A DNA stretch of 64,000 nt from Betaproteobacteria bacterium (GCA_020621405.1 JAHRYN010000002.1:547676-611675); one strand, 5' to 3'; shown: positions 12,498 through 23,421, numbered from the stretch's first letter. Translations and numbers: made by a program. Notes: generated by a model not told the origin, from the sequence alone.

Positions 12498-12822
12498 CCC
12501 CCACCTGACGGACGTCTTTCATGATGCCGGTCTTGGCGATCGAAATCTTGACCCACGACGCGCGGAAGTCCTCGAGCATCATGCTGATCAGGAATTCGCC
12601 CAGCGTTTCCAGCAGATTGAAGTGGCGCATGCCGAGTTCGGTGCGGATGCGCTTGACCACCTCGGCGTAGTCGATGGTGTCGTTGATGTCGTCGTTCTGC
12701 GCCGCCGCGTCGGGCACGCCGAAGGTCATGCTGATTTCAAGCTGCTGCGTGTGCGCACGTTCGCGCGCATAGATGCCGACCGACGCCGTGACCTTCATGC
12801 CTTCTATGAATATGCAGTCCAT
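12463..12822 (-). CDS. folB: dihydroneopterin aldolase
   Basis: Folate biosynthesis enzyme (119 aa) that converts dihydroneopterin to hydroxymethyl-dihydropterin and glycolaldehyde. FolB features visible are the N-terminal MDCIFIEGMKVTASVGIYARE, the central INDTIDYAEVVKRI, and NLLETLGEFLISMML. It is divergent from plsY, a frequent neighbour, and overlaps the 3' end of ogt. Length is typical. Confidence 0.93.
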   Translation of the reverse strand: MDCIFIEGMKVTASVGIYARERAHTQQLEISMTFGVPDAAAQNDDINDTIDYAEVVKRIRTELGMRHFNLLETLGEFLISMMLEDFRASWVKISIAKTGIMKDVRQVGVTIERGRSPSA

Positions 12823-12885
12823 GTCTCGCTTGCTGTCCGTGTCGAACTAGAATGGCCGGATTCTACGTCCGACCCGCCGCACACC

Positions 12886-13500
12886 GTGAATACCGCTTCC
12901 AGTACCGCCATCGTGATCGCCCTGGGCTACCTGCTGGGCTGCATCCCTTTCGCCGTCATCACCAGCCGGATGTTCGGGCTGGCCGATCCGCGCAGCTACG
13001 GCTCGGGCAACCCTGGCGCCACCAATGTGCTGCGTTCGGGCAACAAGGTGGCGGCGGTACTGACGCTGCTCGGCGATGCGCTCAAGGGCGTGGCGGCCGT
13101 GCTGCTGGCACGCTGGCTGGACATGGGTGACGGCACGGCCCTGTTTGCGGGCGTGGCGGCCTTCGTCGGCCACGTGTTTCCGGTGACGCTGGGATTTCGC
13201 GGCGGCAAGGGTGTTGCAACGGCCGCCGGCGTCATGCTGGCCGCCGTGCCCGCAGTCGGCCTGACCGCGCTGGGCGTATGGGTGCTGGTTGCGGTACTCA
13301 CCCGCTACTCGTCGCTGGCGGCGCTGCTGGCCGCCTGCAGCGCCCCGGTCAGCGGGCTGCTGTACACCCACTCCGCGACCATCTGCGCTGCGCTGGCGGC
13401 GATGTCCGGTCTGCTGATCTGGCGTCATGCGGACAATATCCGGCGTCTGATGAACGGCACCGAAAGCCGCATCGGCGGCAAGAAGACCTCCACCAGCTGA
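12886..13500 (+). CDS. plsY: acyl-phosphate:glycerol-3-phosphate acyltransferase
   Basis: First acylation step of phospholipid synthesis, using acyl-phosphate from PlsX. The 204-aa inner-membrane protein has about five membrane segments. Its conserved loops are GSGNPGATNVLR, FRGGKGVATAAGV and the C-terminal RHADNIRRLMNGTE. The frame is open upstream to 12622, but homology begins at the GTG at 12886 (NTASSTAIVIALGYLLGCIP). The ribosome binding site is weak. It is divergent from folB. Confidence 0.92.
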   Translation: MNTASSTAIVIALGYLLGCIPFAVITSRMFGLADPRSYGSGNPGATNVLRSGNKVAAVLTLLGDALKGVAAVLLARWLDMGDGTALFAGVAAFVGHVFPVTLGFRGGKGVATAAGVMLAAVPAVGLTALGVWVLVAVLTRYSSLAALLAACSAPVSGLLYTHSATICAALAAMSGLLIWRHADNIRRLMNGTESRIGGKKTSTS

Positions 13501-13527
13501 CGATGGGATGCGGCGGCTGGATGCGCC

Positions 13528-14553
13528 TCAGGCCGAGCCGGTGCCGATTTCGTCCAGCGGCCAGCGCGGCCTGACCGCGATCACGTGATCCTGCGCGGCC
13601 GTCGCCAGCCCTGCAGCCAGCCGTTGGGCGCCGGCAAACGCGATCATCGCGCCGTTGTCGGTGCACAAGGCCAGCTCGGGATAGAACACGCGACCGCGCC
13701 GCTGCGCCAGCTCGACATCGAGCCGGCTGCGCAGCCGGCGATTGGCGCCGACACCGCCGGCCACCACCAGCTGGTTCAGCCGTGTCTGGCGCAGCGCCGC
13801 GAGCGACTTGCCGACCAGCACATCGACCACCGCTTCCTGGAACTCGGCGGCCAGATCGGCGCGCCCCGTGTCGTCCAGCCCCTTGTTGGCCGCATTGAGC
13901 ACTGCGGTCTTCAGGCCGGAAAAGCTGAAATCCAGATCACCGCTGCCGAGCATCGGCCGCGGCAGCCTGATGCGACCGGCCTGACCCTGCTCCGCCAGTG
14001 CCGCCAGCACCGGCCCGCCCGGATAGGGCAGCCCGAGCAGTTTGGCCGTCTTGTCGAAGGCTTCGCCGGCCGCGTCGTCCAGCGTCTCGCCCAGCAGTTC
14101 GTAGCAGCCCACCGCCGAAACGCGCATCAGCTGCGTGTGGCCGCCGGACACCAGCAGCGCCACGAAGGGATAGACCGGCGGATCCGCCGACAGCAGCGGC
14201 GACAGCAGATGGCCTTCGAGGTGGTGGATGGGGATGGCCGGGCGCCCCAGCGAAAACGCCAGCGCTTCGGCAAACGCAGCACCGACCAGCAGCGCACCCG
14301 CCAGCCCGGGACCGGCGGTGTAGGCCACTGCGTCGATCTCGCCGGCCGCGATGCCGGCTTCGGCGAGCACCTGGCGGTACAGCGGCACGACACGCCGCAC
14401 ATGGTCGCGCGACGCCAGCTCCGGCACTACGCCGCCATAAGCCTGGTGCAGGTCGATCTGCGAATGCACGGCGTGGGCGACCAGTCCGCGCTGGTCGTGA
14501 TAGAGGGCGAGCCCTGTTTCGTCGCAAGACGATTCGATGCCTAGAATCCACAT
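13528..14553 (-). CDS. tsaD: tRNA N6-adenosine threonylcarbamoyltransferase
   Basis: Catalytic subunit of the complex that makes t6A37 on ANN-decoding tRNAs, working with TsaB/TsaE/TsaC. The N-terminus is [14 protein letters not shown]; the metal-binding HHLEGH motif has His111 and His115. VSGGHTQLM and [13 protein letters not shown] are also typical. The product is 341 aa. An in-frame ATG nine bases upstream (14562) is possible. It is divergent from rpsU, a very common arrangement. Confidence 0.96.
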   Translation of the reverse strand: MWILGIESSCDETGLALYHDQRGLVAHAVHSQIDLHQAYGGVVPELASRDHVRRVVPLYRQVLAEAGIAAGEIDAVAYTAGPGLAGALLVGAAFAEALAFSLGRPAIPIHHLEGHLLSPLLSADPPVYPFVALLVSGGHTQLMRVSAVGCYELLGETLDDAAGEAFDKTAKLLGLPYPGGPVLAALAEQGQAGRIRLPRPMLGSGDLDFSFSGLKTAVLNAANKGLDDTGRADLAAEFQEAVVDVLVGKSLAALRQTRLNQLVVAGGVGANRRLRSRLDVELAQRRGRVFYPELALCTDNGAMIAFAGAQRLAAGLATAAQDHVIAVRPRWPLDEIGTGSA

Positions 14554-14588
14554 GGAACGCATTGTACTGGCGCAGGCGAAGATCGGGC

Positions 14589-14617
14589 TTGGCAGCCGGG
14601 CCGACCCCGGATATACT
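14589..14617 (+). promoter_or_regulatory. sigma-70 promoter of rpsU operon
   Basis: TTGGCA (14589-14594) and TATACT (14612-14617) are separated by exactly 17 bases. This is a strong housekeeping-type promoter reading toward rpsU. The predicted start of transcription is near 14624. Confidence 0.72.
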
Positions 14618-14634
14618 CGCCGGCTTTCCGTTAT

Positions 14635-14663
14635 GCGTTCACTGCATTCGAGTCAGTGAACGC
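14635..14663 (+). promoter_or_regulatory. perfect 10-bp hairpin in rpsU leader
   Basis: GCGTTCACTG (14635-14644) and CAGTGAACGC (14654-14663) form a perfect inverted repeat with a 9-base loop. It begins about 11 bases into the predicted rpsU transcript and ends 7 bases before the ribosome binding site. It could be a leader structure controlling S21 synthesis or a DNA operator in the tsaD-rpsU divergent region; the sequence does not decide. Confidence 0.5.
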
Positions 14664-14681
14664 GCCATTGAGGGCTGTTGC

Positions 14682-14894
14682 ATGCCGGGTATTCGCGTCA
14701 AGGAAAACGAGCCGTTTGAAGTTGCCATCCGCCGCTTCAAGCGCACCATCGAAAAAGCAGGCACGCTGACCGAACTTCGCTCGCGCGAGTTCTACGAAAA
14801 GCCCACCGCCGAGCGCAAGCGCAAGCTGGCTGCGGCCGTGAAGCGCCATCACAAGCGGCTGCGCAGCCAGACCCTGCCGCCGAAGCTGTACTGA
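14682..14894 (+). CDS. rpsU: 30S ribosomal protein S21
   Basis: Small basic ribosomal protein (70 aa) of the 30S platform, near the anti-Shine-Dalgarno region of 16S rRNA. The sequence [20 protein letters not shown] and the Arg/Lys-rich C-terminus ending KLY are diagnostic. The ATG at 14682 has GAGGG at 14670-14674, seven bases upstream. It is the first gene of the macromolecular synthesis operon (rpsU-yqeY-dnaG-rpoD) and is followed by a strong terminator. Confidence 0.97.
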   Translation: MPGIRVKENEPFEVAIRRFKRTIEKAGTLTELRSREFYEKPTAERKRKLAAAVKRHHKRLRSQTLPPKLY

Positions 14895-14941
14895 TCGCCG
14901 GTTTCCTGCGCCGGTAACGCTGCGCGCAGGCTACGGGAACG

Positions 14942-14990
14942 AAAAGCCGGAAACGCCAAGGCCACGGGCCGCAGGCGTATCCGGCTTTTT
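14942..14990 (+). terminator. intrinsic terminator between rpsU and yqeY
   Basis: AAAAGCCGG (14942-14950) pairs with CCGGCTTTTT (14981-14990), with further inner pairing (ACGCC with GGCGT, GGCC with GGCC). The right arm ends in a T-run. As in the E. coli rpsU-dnaG-rpoD operon, a partial terminator here would let S21 be made in excess over primase and sigma factor. Confidence 0.8.
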
Positions 14991-15025
14991 GTGTTGATTG
15001 CCCCTTCACACGCGAGCAAACGCCA

Positions 15026-15478
15026 ATGGGCCTGAAGGAACAGATCAGCGAAGACATGAAGACCGCGATGCGTGCGAAGGACAGCGCGCGTCTGGGCACC
15101 ATCCGCCTGCTGCTGGCCGCGATCAAGCAGAAGGAAGTCGACGAGCGCATCACGCTTGACGACACCCAGGTCACGGCCGTGATCGACAAGATGCTCAAGC
15201 AGCGTCGCGACTCGATCAGCCAGTTCGAGAGCGCCGGCCGCCAGGATCTGGTCGATGCCGAAAAGTTCGAGCTGGACGTGCTGACTGCCTACATGCCGCA
15301 GCAGATGGACGCTGCCGAAGTGGCTGCGGTCATCGCCGAGGTGATCGCCACAGTCGGCGCCACCGGCCCGGCCGACATGGGCAAGGTGATGGGACCGCTG
15401 AAGGCGAAACTGGCCGGCCGCACCGACATGGCGCAGGCATCGGCACTGGTGAAGGCCGCACTCAGCGGCGGCAACTGA
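15026..15478 (+). CDS. yqeY: GatB/YqeY domain protein
   Basis: A 150-aa cytoplasmic protein consisting of a GatB/YqeY (tRNA-amidotransferase C-terminal-like) domain. It begins MGLKEQISEDMKTAMRAKD and has VLTAYMPQQMDAAEV and a final GRTDMAQASALVKAAL, typical of the family. A role with amidotransferase or tRNA is presumed from the domain only. It is regularly found between rpsU and dnaG. dnaG starts 12 bases later. Confidence 0.9.
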   Translation: MGLKEQISEDMKTAMRAKDSARLGTIRLLLAAIKQKEVDERITLDDTQVTAVIDKMLKQRRDSISQFESAGRQDLVDAEKFELDVLTAYMPQQMDAAEVAAVIAEVIATVGATGPADMGKVMGPLKAKLAGRTDMAQASALVKAALSGGN

Positions 15479-15490
15479 CCGGGTGCGGGC

Positions 15491-17257
15491 ATGATCCCGC
15501 AGTCCTTCATCCAGGAACTGCTGAACCGCGTCGACATCGTCGACGTGGTCGAACGTCACGTCCCGCTGAAGAAGGCCGGCGCGAACTTCCAGGCCTGCTG
15601 CCCCTTCCACAGCGAAAAATCCCCGTCATTCACGGTCAGCCCGACCAAGCAGTTCTATCACTGCTTCGGCTGCGGCGCGCACGGCAGCGCCATCGGCTTC
15701 CTGATGGAATATTCCGGCCTGCCCTACCCCGAGGCGATCGAGGAACTGGCGCGTCAGGCCGGCATGACGGTGCCGCGCGAGGACTTCACACCGGAGATGG
15801 CGCAGCGCCGCCAGCAGGCGGCTTCGCTGACCGACGTGATGGGCCGCGCCGCCAGTCATTACAAGCAGCAGCTGAAGAAAAACCCGCGTGCCATCGAGTA
15901 CCTGAAGGGGCGCGGACTGTCGGGAGAAATTGCGGCGCGCTTCGGCATCGGCTACGCGCCGGACGGCTGGCAGGGACTGCGCGACGCCTTCGACGACTAC
16001 GAGGCGGAAGCTCTGAACGAGTGCGGCCTGGTGATCGATGCCGAGGCATCGGAAGGTCAGACGAAGGGCCGGCGCTACGACCGCTTCCGCGACCGCATCA
16101 TGTTTCCGATACTCGACGCGCGCAACAACGTGATCGGTTTCGGCGGCCGCGTACTCGACAAGGGCGAGCCGAAGTATCTGAACTCGCCGGAAACACCGCT
16201 GTTCTCGAAGGGGCGCGAGCTGTATGGTCTGACGCAGGCGCGCGCCGCCATCCGCGACGACGGCTTCGTGCTGGTGGTCGAGGGCTATATGGATGTCGTG
16301 GCGCTGGCCCAGTTCGGGGTCTGCAACGCGGTCGCTACGCTCGGCACGGCCACCACCGCCGACCACATCCACAAGCTGTTCCGGCAGACCGACCGCATCG
16401 TATTCTGTTTCGATGGCGACCGCGCCGGTCGCAAGGCGGCGTGGCGTGCGCTCGAATCGGCGCTGTCGGAGTTGAGTGACGGCCGCAGCACGTCCTTCCT
16501 GTTCCTGCCGCCCGAACACGATCCCGACAGCTTCGTTCGCGAGCAGGGCGCCGAGCGCTTCCGGCAGATGGCGCTCGCGTCGCAGCCGCTGAGCGAATAC
16601 CTGCTGCACGAGCTGGAAGCGCGTTGCGACACGCGCAGCGCCGAAGGCCGCGCCCGCTTTGTCAACGAAGCCAGGCCGCTGGTGACGCAGGTACCTGCGG
16701 GCGCACTGCGTACGCAGCTGCTGCATCTGCTGGCTCCGGCGGTCGGCCTTTCGGCACAAGAGCTGGCCGAGGCCTGCGGACTGCGCATACCGCGTGCCGG
16801 AGCGCGCATCGCGCATGCGCCGGCAGCCGCGCCGCGCACCGCACCGTCATCGCCGGCGCGCAAGCTGCTGTGCATCCTGATGCAGCGCCCGGCACTGAGC
16901 GCGCGCATCGGACATCTGGAAGATATCGACGACGACCCGTGGCTGCGGGCGGTTCAGGCGATTGCGGATTGCGTCGAACACGGCGACGTCGAAGGGGGTG
17001 GACCCGCTGCGCTGATCGAATTCTTCCGCGACAGCCCGCACGGCCCGCTGATGAAGGAAGCCGCCGCCAGCACGCTCGAGGACATGGCGGAGGAAAGCGC
17101 ACTGCCTCACATGTTCGACGACACGCTGCTGCATCTGCGCCGGTCGGGAATTTCGAAGGCGATCAAGCGTCTTACTGCACTGAGCAGGCAATCGGGCCTG
17201 AGCGCGGCGCAGCAGGAAGAGCTGAATCGTCTGATCAAGGAAAAGGCGGGGACTTGA
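15491..17257 (+). CDS. dnaG: DNA primase
   Basis: A 588-aa primase that makes RNA primers at the replication fork. The N-terminal CHC2 zinc finger shows Cys37, His40, Cys58 and Cys61 (CPFH ... CFGC). The catalytic core has the TOPRIM motifs VVEGYMDVVAL and FDGDRAGRKAA. A C-terminal DnaB-interacting domain follows after a Pro/Ala-rich linker near residue 450. Length and order within the rpsU-yqeY-dnaG-rpoD operon are as expected. Confidence 0.97.
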   Translation: MIPQSFIQELLNRVDIVDVVERHVPLKKAGANFQACCPFHSEKSPSFTVSPTKQFYHCFGCGAHGSAIGFLMEYSGLPYPEAIEELARQAGMTVPREDFTPEMAQRRQQAASLTDVMGRAASHYKQQLKKNPRAIEYLKGRGLSGEIAARFGIGYAPDGWQGLRDAFDDYEAEALNECGLVIDAEASEGQTKGRRYDRFRDRIMFPILDARNNVIGFGGRVLDKGEPKYLNSPETPLFSKGRELYGLTQARAAIRDDGFVLVVEGYMDVVALAQFGVCNAVATLGTATTADHIHKLFRQTDRIVFCFDGDRAGRKAAWRALESALSELSDGRSTSFLFLPPEHDPDSFVREQGAERFRQMALASQPLSEYLLHELEARCDTRSAEGRARFVNEARPLVTQVPAGALRTQLLHLLAPAVGLSAQELAEACGLRIPRAGARIAHAPAAAPRTAPSSPARKLLCILMQRPALSARIGHLEDIDDDPWLRAVQAIADCVEHGDVEGGGPAALIEFFRDSPHGPLMKEAAASTLEDMAEESALPHMFDDTLLHLRRSGISKAIKRLTALSRQSGLSAAQQEELNRLIKEKAGT

Positions 17258-17285
17258 AAGAGCCGGACTCAAGCCCTAAAACACG

Positions 17286-17291
17286 TATAAT
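17286..17291 (+). promoter_or_regulatory. candidate -10 box before rpoD
   Basis: A perfect TATAAT sits in the 166-base gap between dnaG and rpoD, about 130 bases before the rpoD ATG. No good -35 box lies 16-18 bases upstream. An internal rpoD promoter here would be biologically reasonable, but the evidence is this hexamer alone. Confidence 0.35.
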
Positions 17292-17423
17292 GACGGGTTT
17301 TCCCTGTCAAGCGTCGTCGCTGCAAACCGGTTTTGCTGCGGCGCACGATGCGGACTATTGCGCAGGCGGACGGTGCCCCGATGTCGGATGCGCCGTTGGT
17401 AACACGCAGATCTGAGGATATAC

Positions 17424-19446
<2,023 letters not shown>

Positions 19447-19499
19447 GATCCGTGTGACACTGCACCTGACGTGACGGACGCCAACAGGGAGGACGTACT

Positions 19500-19931
19500 G
19501 TGAAGACCATCGCTCAGGTGATTGAAGGGAAGACGGCTCCGATCGCAACGGTCGAAGCCGGCAGCACCGTACTCGACGCGCTGAAGCAACTGGCGATACA
19601 CAATATCGGTGCCGTGCTGGTAACCGAAGCCGGTTCCCTGGCCGGCATTTTCTCGGAGCGCGACTATGCGCGCCGGGTGGTGCTGCAGGGCCGGACATCG
19701 GCCTTCACGCCGGTACGCGACGTCATGACCGCAAAGCTGGTCCACGTGACGCCGCACTGCACCGTCGAAGAGGCGATGCAGCTGATGACGGACCGGCGCG
19801 TCCGGCACCTGCCCGTCCTCGACGATGCCGGCACACTGGTCGGCATCGTGTCGATCGGCGACATGGTGAAGGAAACCATCGCCTACCAGCAGTTCCTGAT
19901 CGCCCAGCTCGAAGCCTATATCACGACCTGA
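19500..19931 (+). CDS. CBS-domain pair protein
   Basis: A 143-aa soluble protein made of two CBS domains (about residues 8-62 and 72-128), which usually bind adenine nucleotides. Typical strings are GAVLVTEAGSLAGIFSERDY and HLPVLDDAGTLVGIVSIGDMV. The start is a GTG at 19500 with a strong GGGAGGA at 19487-19493, six bases upstream. No effector domain is fused, so the function is unknown. It follows rpoD by 53 bases and may be transcribed with it. Confidence 0.88.
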   Translation: MKTIAQVIEGKTAPIATVEAGSTVLDALKQLAIHNIGAVLVTEAGSLAGIFSERDYARRVVLQGRTSAFTPVRDVMTAKLVHVTPHCTVEEAMQLMTDRRVRHLPVLDDAGTLVGIVSIGDMVKETIAYQQFLIAQLEAYITT

Positions 19932-19943
19932 AACGGTCGTCGG

Positions 19944-21104
19944 TCAGAGCTCGCAGCACACCAGCGGCACGCGCATCTCGTCGCTGCTGGTGCCGCCGTG
20001 CACGCCAATCAGACGATGCCGGCGCTCGTCGGGCATCGTGTCACGCAGCGTCCAGTCGGCCTTCATTTCCAGCGTGTAATCACCCAGCCGTTCGCGCAGA
20101 TGCGGATGCACCGCTCCGGGACCGAAACGGCCGGCTGCCAAGAGTTCCGACGACGGCCACGCCACACAGGCATGTTCCAGTGCCTGCAAGCCGCGCTCGA
20201 AATTCCCTGCCCGACCGGGTTTCACATGACAGAACACGGCACGCCGCTCGCCCGACAGCGGCCCGTCCAGACAGTCCGCGAACTCGGGAAAGTCCTCGAT
20301 CTCGATCAGACGCTGCGGCGGTGCATCGATGAAACCGTGATCCGCCGTCACCAGCAGCAGCGCCCCGCTGCCCGCCACGGACAGCGCCCACCGCCCGAGA
20401 GCCTCGTCCAGCGTGCGCAACAGTGCGCGAGCCTCGGCTGACGCTGTGCCGCGCTTGTGCGCGCAATGATCGAAGTCCGGCCAGTAGGCATAGACATACG
20501 AAGGCGGAGCAGGTGCGCGCAACGCCCGGTGCATCGCGTCCAGCATGCCGCCAACGCCGCTGTATCCGGTACGTCGGGCGCCGACGCTGTGCCGAAGATT
20601 GAAGGGTGAATCGACGATCTCGTCCGGCGATATCACCTGCGACGATCCCGGCAGCGACGCAAACAGCGGCGGCACGCGGCAGACCTGCGCCAGCACCTCG
20701 TCCTGCGTGCACGGCAGATCGCCACCATCACGCGCCGCGACCGGCAGGATGGCCAGCGTGCGCCCGTCGAGTCCCGCCTCGGAAAATCGCACGTGCCAGC
20801 CGGTCAGCCCGTGCGCGGCCGGAGCCTTTGCCGTCATGAAGGTCGTGATCGCTGCAGCCGTCGTCGATGGAAACACCGACGTCAGCGTCGCAGTCAGATG
20901 GCGGCGCAGGAAGCTGCCTTCCGGCAGCAGATCCAGCTGCGCCATGCCGACGCCGTCGAGCACCAGCAGGACGACGCTGCGCGCCGCATGCCAGCGGGAC
21001 GTGTCGACATCGCGCAGCCCGGCCCCGCCGGCCGCTCCGCCACGCGACGAAACCACGCTGTCCATCAGATCGAGAATCGACCCGCCTTCAAAATCCGGCC
21101 ACAT
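19944..21104 (-). CDS. alkaline phosphatase superfamily (nucleotide pyrophosphatase/phosphodiesterase-like) protein
   Basis: A 386-aa protein with no signal peptide. Family hallmarks are the metal-binding VVLLVLDGVG (Asp50), the nucleophile region FPSTTAAA (Thr81 likely), DFDHCAH, and TADHGF. The C-terminal GVHGGTSSDEMRVPL is typical of NPP-type members. The true substrate cannot be read from the sequence. It converges with the CBS-domain gene (12-base gap). The DNA upstream leads to the tRNA gene. Confidence 0.8.
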   Translation of the reverse strand: MWPDFEGGSILDLMDSVVSSRGGAAGGAGLRDVDTSRWHAARSVVLLVLDGVGMAQLDLLPEGSFLRRHLTATLTSVFPSTTAAAITTFMTAKAPAAHGLTGWHVRFSEAGLDGRTLAILPVAARDGGDLPCTQDEVLAQVCRVPPLFASLPGSSQVISPDEIVDSPFNLRHSVGARRTGYSGVGGMLDAMHRALRAPAPPSYVYAYWPDFDHCAHKRGTASAEARALLRTLDEALGRWALSVAGSGALLLVTADHGFIDAPPQRLIEIEDFPEFADCLDGPLSGERRAVFCHVKPGRAGNFERGLQALEHACVAWPSSELLAAGRFGPGAVHPHLRERLGDYTLEMKADWTLRDTMPDERRHRLIGVHGGTSSDEMRVPLVCCEL

Positions 21105-21262
21105 CGCCCCTCCCTGTCAGCCAACCCTCCGCAGGAACCCGAATCCCCCCCCCGTTTGATATAGTACCGCTCCCTTCCGAGGCCACCGGCCGTCCGGATG
21201 AGTCAGCGGATTCAGCCCTCCCGGTCGCCGGAGAATTGCGCCGCACAGATACGAAAAAACCG

Positions 21263-21282
21263 ACCGGCGCTGAAGCGCCGGT
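21263..21282 (-). terminator. hairpin with T-run on the minus strand
   Basis: ACCGGCGC / GCGCCGGT with a TGAA loop, preceded on the plus strand by AAAAAA (21253-21258). Read on the minus strand this is a stem followed by a T-run, so it would stop leftward transcription entering from beyond the tRNA gene. Confidence 0.4.
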
Positions 21283-21305
21283 ACGCAGCACACGCAAAGT
21301 TTGCC

Positions 21306-21384
<79 letters not shown>

Positions 21385-21390
21385 TCAAAG

Positions 21391-21423
21391 CAATGGGCCA
21401 ACCCATTTGGGGTTGGCCCATTG
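21391..21423 (+). terminator. intrinsic terminator of the tRNA gene
   Basis: A perfect 14-bp stem (CAATGGGCCAACCC with GGGTTGGCCCATTG, 5-base loop) starts 6 bases after the tRNA CCA and is followed by TTCTTCTGTTT. It is a strong stem with a moderate T-run. Confidence 0.8.
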
Positions 21424-21893
21424 TTCTTCTGTTTCATGTAGCCACGGTGTAGCCAGATTCCGTTGACAGCCACGAAGTTGTCGCATCGGCGACTCGACAG
21501 ACGCACGGAAGGGGACAAATGAATCCCCCGGAATCTCAAGTACACGGCGGCCTTTTGGCTTCCTGCTGGAACGGGACGATCTCCGATGTTCCGAGGGCAT
21601 CTTGTCGACGAAGCGCGAAAAGGCGCGATCACCAATACCGACAAACGAATTTGCCCTGTGGTGGTCCCCAAGGACAAAGCGCCCCGCCCATTCAGACAGA
21701 GGCTTTGCCCTTGATTCAGTCACAAGGGCCGTGATTCGGTCCGTGCGATTGCCACCGCACGATCACCGATGCGAAAACATCCTCCGGACGCGAAGACTGA
21801 CTTCCAGCACCCTGCAGAGGCAGTACACCGCCACATTCCCGCGCGGTCATTCCGGGATCGTGTCACACACCACGGGTCTCTCGGGGCCGAAAA
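21424..21893. other. non-coding or decayed stretch downstream of the tRNA
   Basis: About 470 bases with no gene I can support. Overlapping short frames exist on both strands (up to about 110 codons), but none shows a recognisable domain, a good ribosome binding site or codon use like the neighbours. Composition is less GC-rich than the surrounding genes. A decayed mobile-element insertion at the tRNA 3' end is possible, but I see no integrase and no convincing att repeat. Confidence 0.35.
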
Positions 21894-22274
21894 TCACTCC
21901 TTGTCGAGAACGACAGTGACTTCTTCGGGGTAGCGATACATGGCACCGGTGATCATGTCGGTGATCCCTAAGTCCAGCAGCACTCCGGTCACCCCTGCGC
22001 CCGTGGCACCACTGACGACTCTGGATGTTTTCTGTACATAGCCCGGTGCCGCACAGACGACGATGATGTCGTCCTTGTCCTTTCCGACCTGGATCGTATT
22101 GGATGTCGTACTGATGCTTCCAAGCTTGCCATCCCCGACACGAGTGATGTCGCACTTCGATTCCTTGGGCTCAAGTTTGAACGCAATGATCTGTTGCGTT
22201 CCCTGCGTAACGGTCGCGCAGCCGGGCAGAAGTGAAGCCGCCGCAAGCACAAGGAAAGTACCGTGTAATTTCAT
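21894..22274 (-). CDS. putative small lipoprotein
   Basis: A 126-aa protein with signal peptide MKLHGTFLVLAAASLLPGC; the lipobox LLPGC puts the lipidated Cys at residue 19. The mature part begins CATVTQGTQQ, contains a PEGA-like segment (VVCAAPGYVQKTSRVV) and a Gly/Ala-rich hydrophobic stretch (GATGAGVTGVLLDLG). This pattern is common in proteobacterial envelope lipoproteins of unknown function. I use the ATG at 22274, which has AGGA six bases upstream; an earlier in-frame start at 22292 would spoil the signal peptide. Base composition is less GC-rich than the neighbours, suggesting acquired DNA. Confidence 0.75.
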   Translation of the reverse strand: MKLHGTFLVLAAASLLPGCATVTQGTQQIIAFKLEPKESKCDITRVGDGKLGSISTTSNTIQVGKDKDDIIVVCAAPGYVQKTSRVVSGATGAGVTGVLLDLGITDMITGAMYRYPEEVTVVLDKE

Positions 22275-22590
22275 TGCCAATCCTTTTTCCAATTGTCGGA
22301 TCCGCGATTTTTCGGAGCACCGAGCCTGCCGCTTTGCAGACAGGTCGATGCATTCGGGCCTCCGGGTCGCGGCGGATGGTAGTCGATGAAATTTTCTGGC
22401 CCCTTCACGCAGCCATTGGGATTACGACCTTATGACTACGAACTCCTCCGCGAGCATCTTGCGACAGCCCACTCTCCATAGGCCAAGTGTTGCGACGCTT
22501 TGATCACCGTCAAGCCTTGGCCCGAGTGTGCCGTCAGACGTGACGCGTTGCGGCACACTTCATGAACGGACGATTCGGGCGGGATAAATC
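22275..22590. other. intergenic region without recognisable gene
   Basis: About 315 bases between divergent genes. It is AT-richer than average, especially 22275-22320 and 22385-22440. It presumably contains promoters for the lipoprotein gene and the metallo-beta-lactamase-fold gene, but I see no clear hexamer pair, operator or hairpin. Confidence 0.3.
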
Positions 22591-23361
22591 ATGGCAGTCG
22601 AGCTCTACAACGATGGCAGGCATGTCTGCCTCGCCTTCTACGATCTGGTCGACGAGACCGCGGACCACGCGGTGCAGAGCAACCAGTTCCTCGTGGTCGA
22701 TGACGGGCACGGCGCTCTGATCGATCCCGGTGGCAACATGACCTACACTGGGCTGATGATGGGCATGCAGCGTCACTTCCCGTCGAAGGACCTCGACCTG
22801 ATCCTCGCCTCGCACGCAGACCCGGACATCATTGCGTCGATGAACAAGTGGATGGTCTCGACCTCGTGCAAGGTCATGATCTCCCAACTGTGGACGCGCT
22901 TTCTGCCGCACTTCACCAGCGGCCGCGACTACACGTCGCGCATCGTCGGCATTCCGGACGAAGGCATGCGCATTTCGCTCGGCGGCAGCGAAATGCTGGC
23001 GCTGCCCGCCCACTTCATGCATTCGGAAGGCAACTTCCAGTTCTACGATCCGGTATCGAAAATCCTGTTTTCCGGCGACATGGGCGCATCGATGATCGAC
23101 CAGCGCGACGCATCGTTGCCGGTGGCCGACTTCGATGCACACGTACCACGGATGTTCGGCTTCCACCGGCGCTACATGGTGGCGAACAAGATCTGTCGCT
23201 ACTGGGCGAACATGGTGCGCACGCTGGACATCGACATGATCGTGCCGCAGCACGGCGCCCGTTTCGAAGGGCGCGACATGGTCAATCGCTTCGTGGACTG
23301 GATCGAAAACCTGCCGTGCGGCGTCGACCTGATGACGCAGTCGCAGTACCGGGCGCCCTGA
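22591..23361 (+). CDS. metallo-beta-lactamase-fold protein resembling diiron oxygen-binding/flavodiiron domains
   Basis: A 256-aa cytoplasmic protein with a metallo-beta-lactamase fold. The metal motif reads HADPDI rather than the hydrolase HxHxDH. Further ligand candidates are HFMHSEGNFQFYD, LFSGDMGASM and the late His in VPQHGARF. This ligand pattern is that of flavodiiron-type and ODP (oxygen-binding diiron) proteins, not of beta-lactamases. No flavodoxin or rubredoxin domain is attached. The start ATG at 22591 has only a weak GGGA upstream. An O2 or NO-related role is inferred from the motif only. Confidence 0.72.
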   Translation: MAVELYNDGRHVCLAFYDLVDETADHAVQSNQFLVVDDGHGALIDPGGNMTYTGLMMGMQRHFPSKDLDLILASHADPDIIASMNKWMVSTSCKVMISQLWTRFLPHFTSGRDYTSRIVGIPDEGMRISLGGSEMLALPAHFMHSEGNFQFYDPVSKILFSGDMGASMIDQRDASLPVADFDAHVPRMFGFHRRYMVANKICRYWANMVRTLDIDMIVPQHGARFEGRDMVNRFVDWIENLPCGVDLMTQSQYRAP

Positions 23362-23421
23362 CGGCGCATCGGCGTGATGTGACGTCAAGCCTGGTCACAA
23401 ATCCAAAGTTCGCCGTATCAC

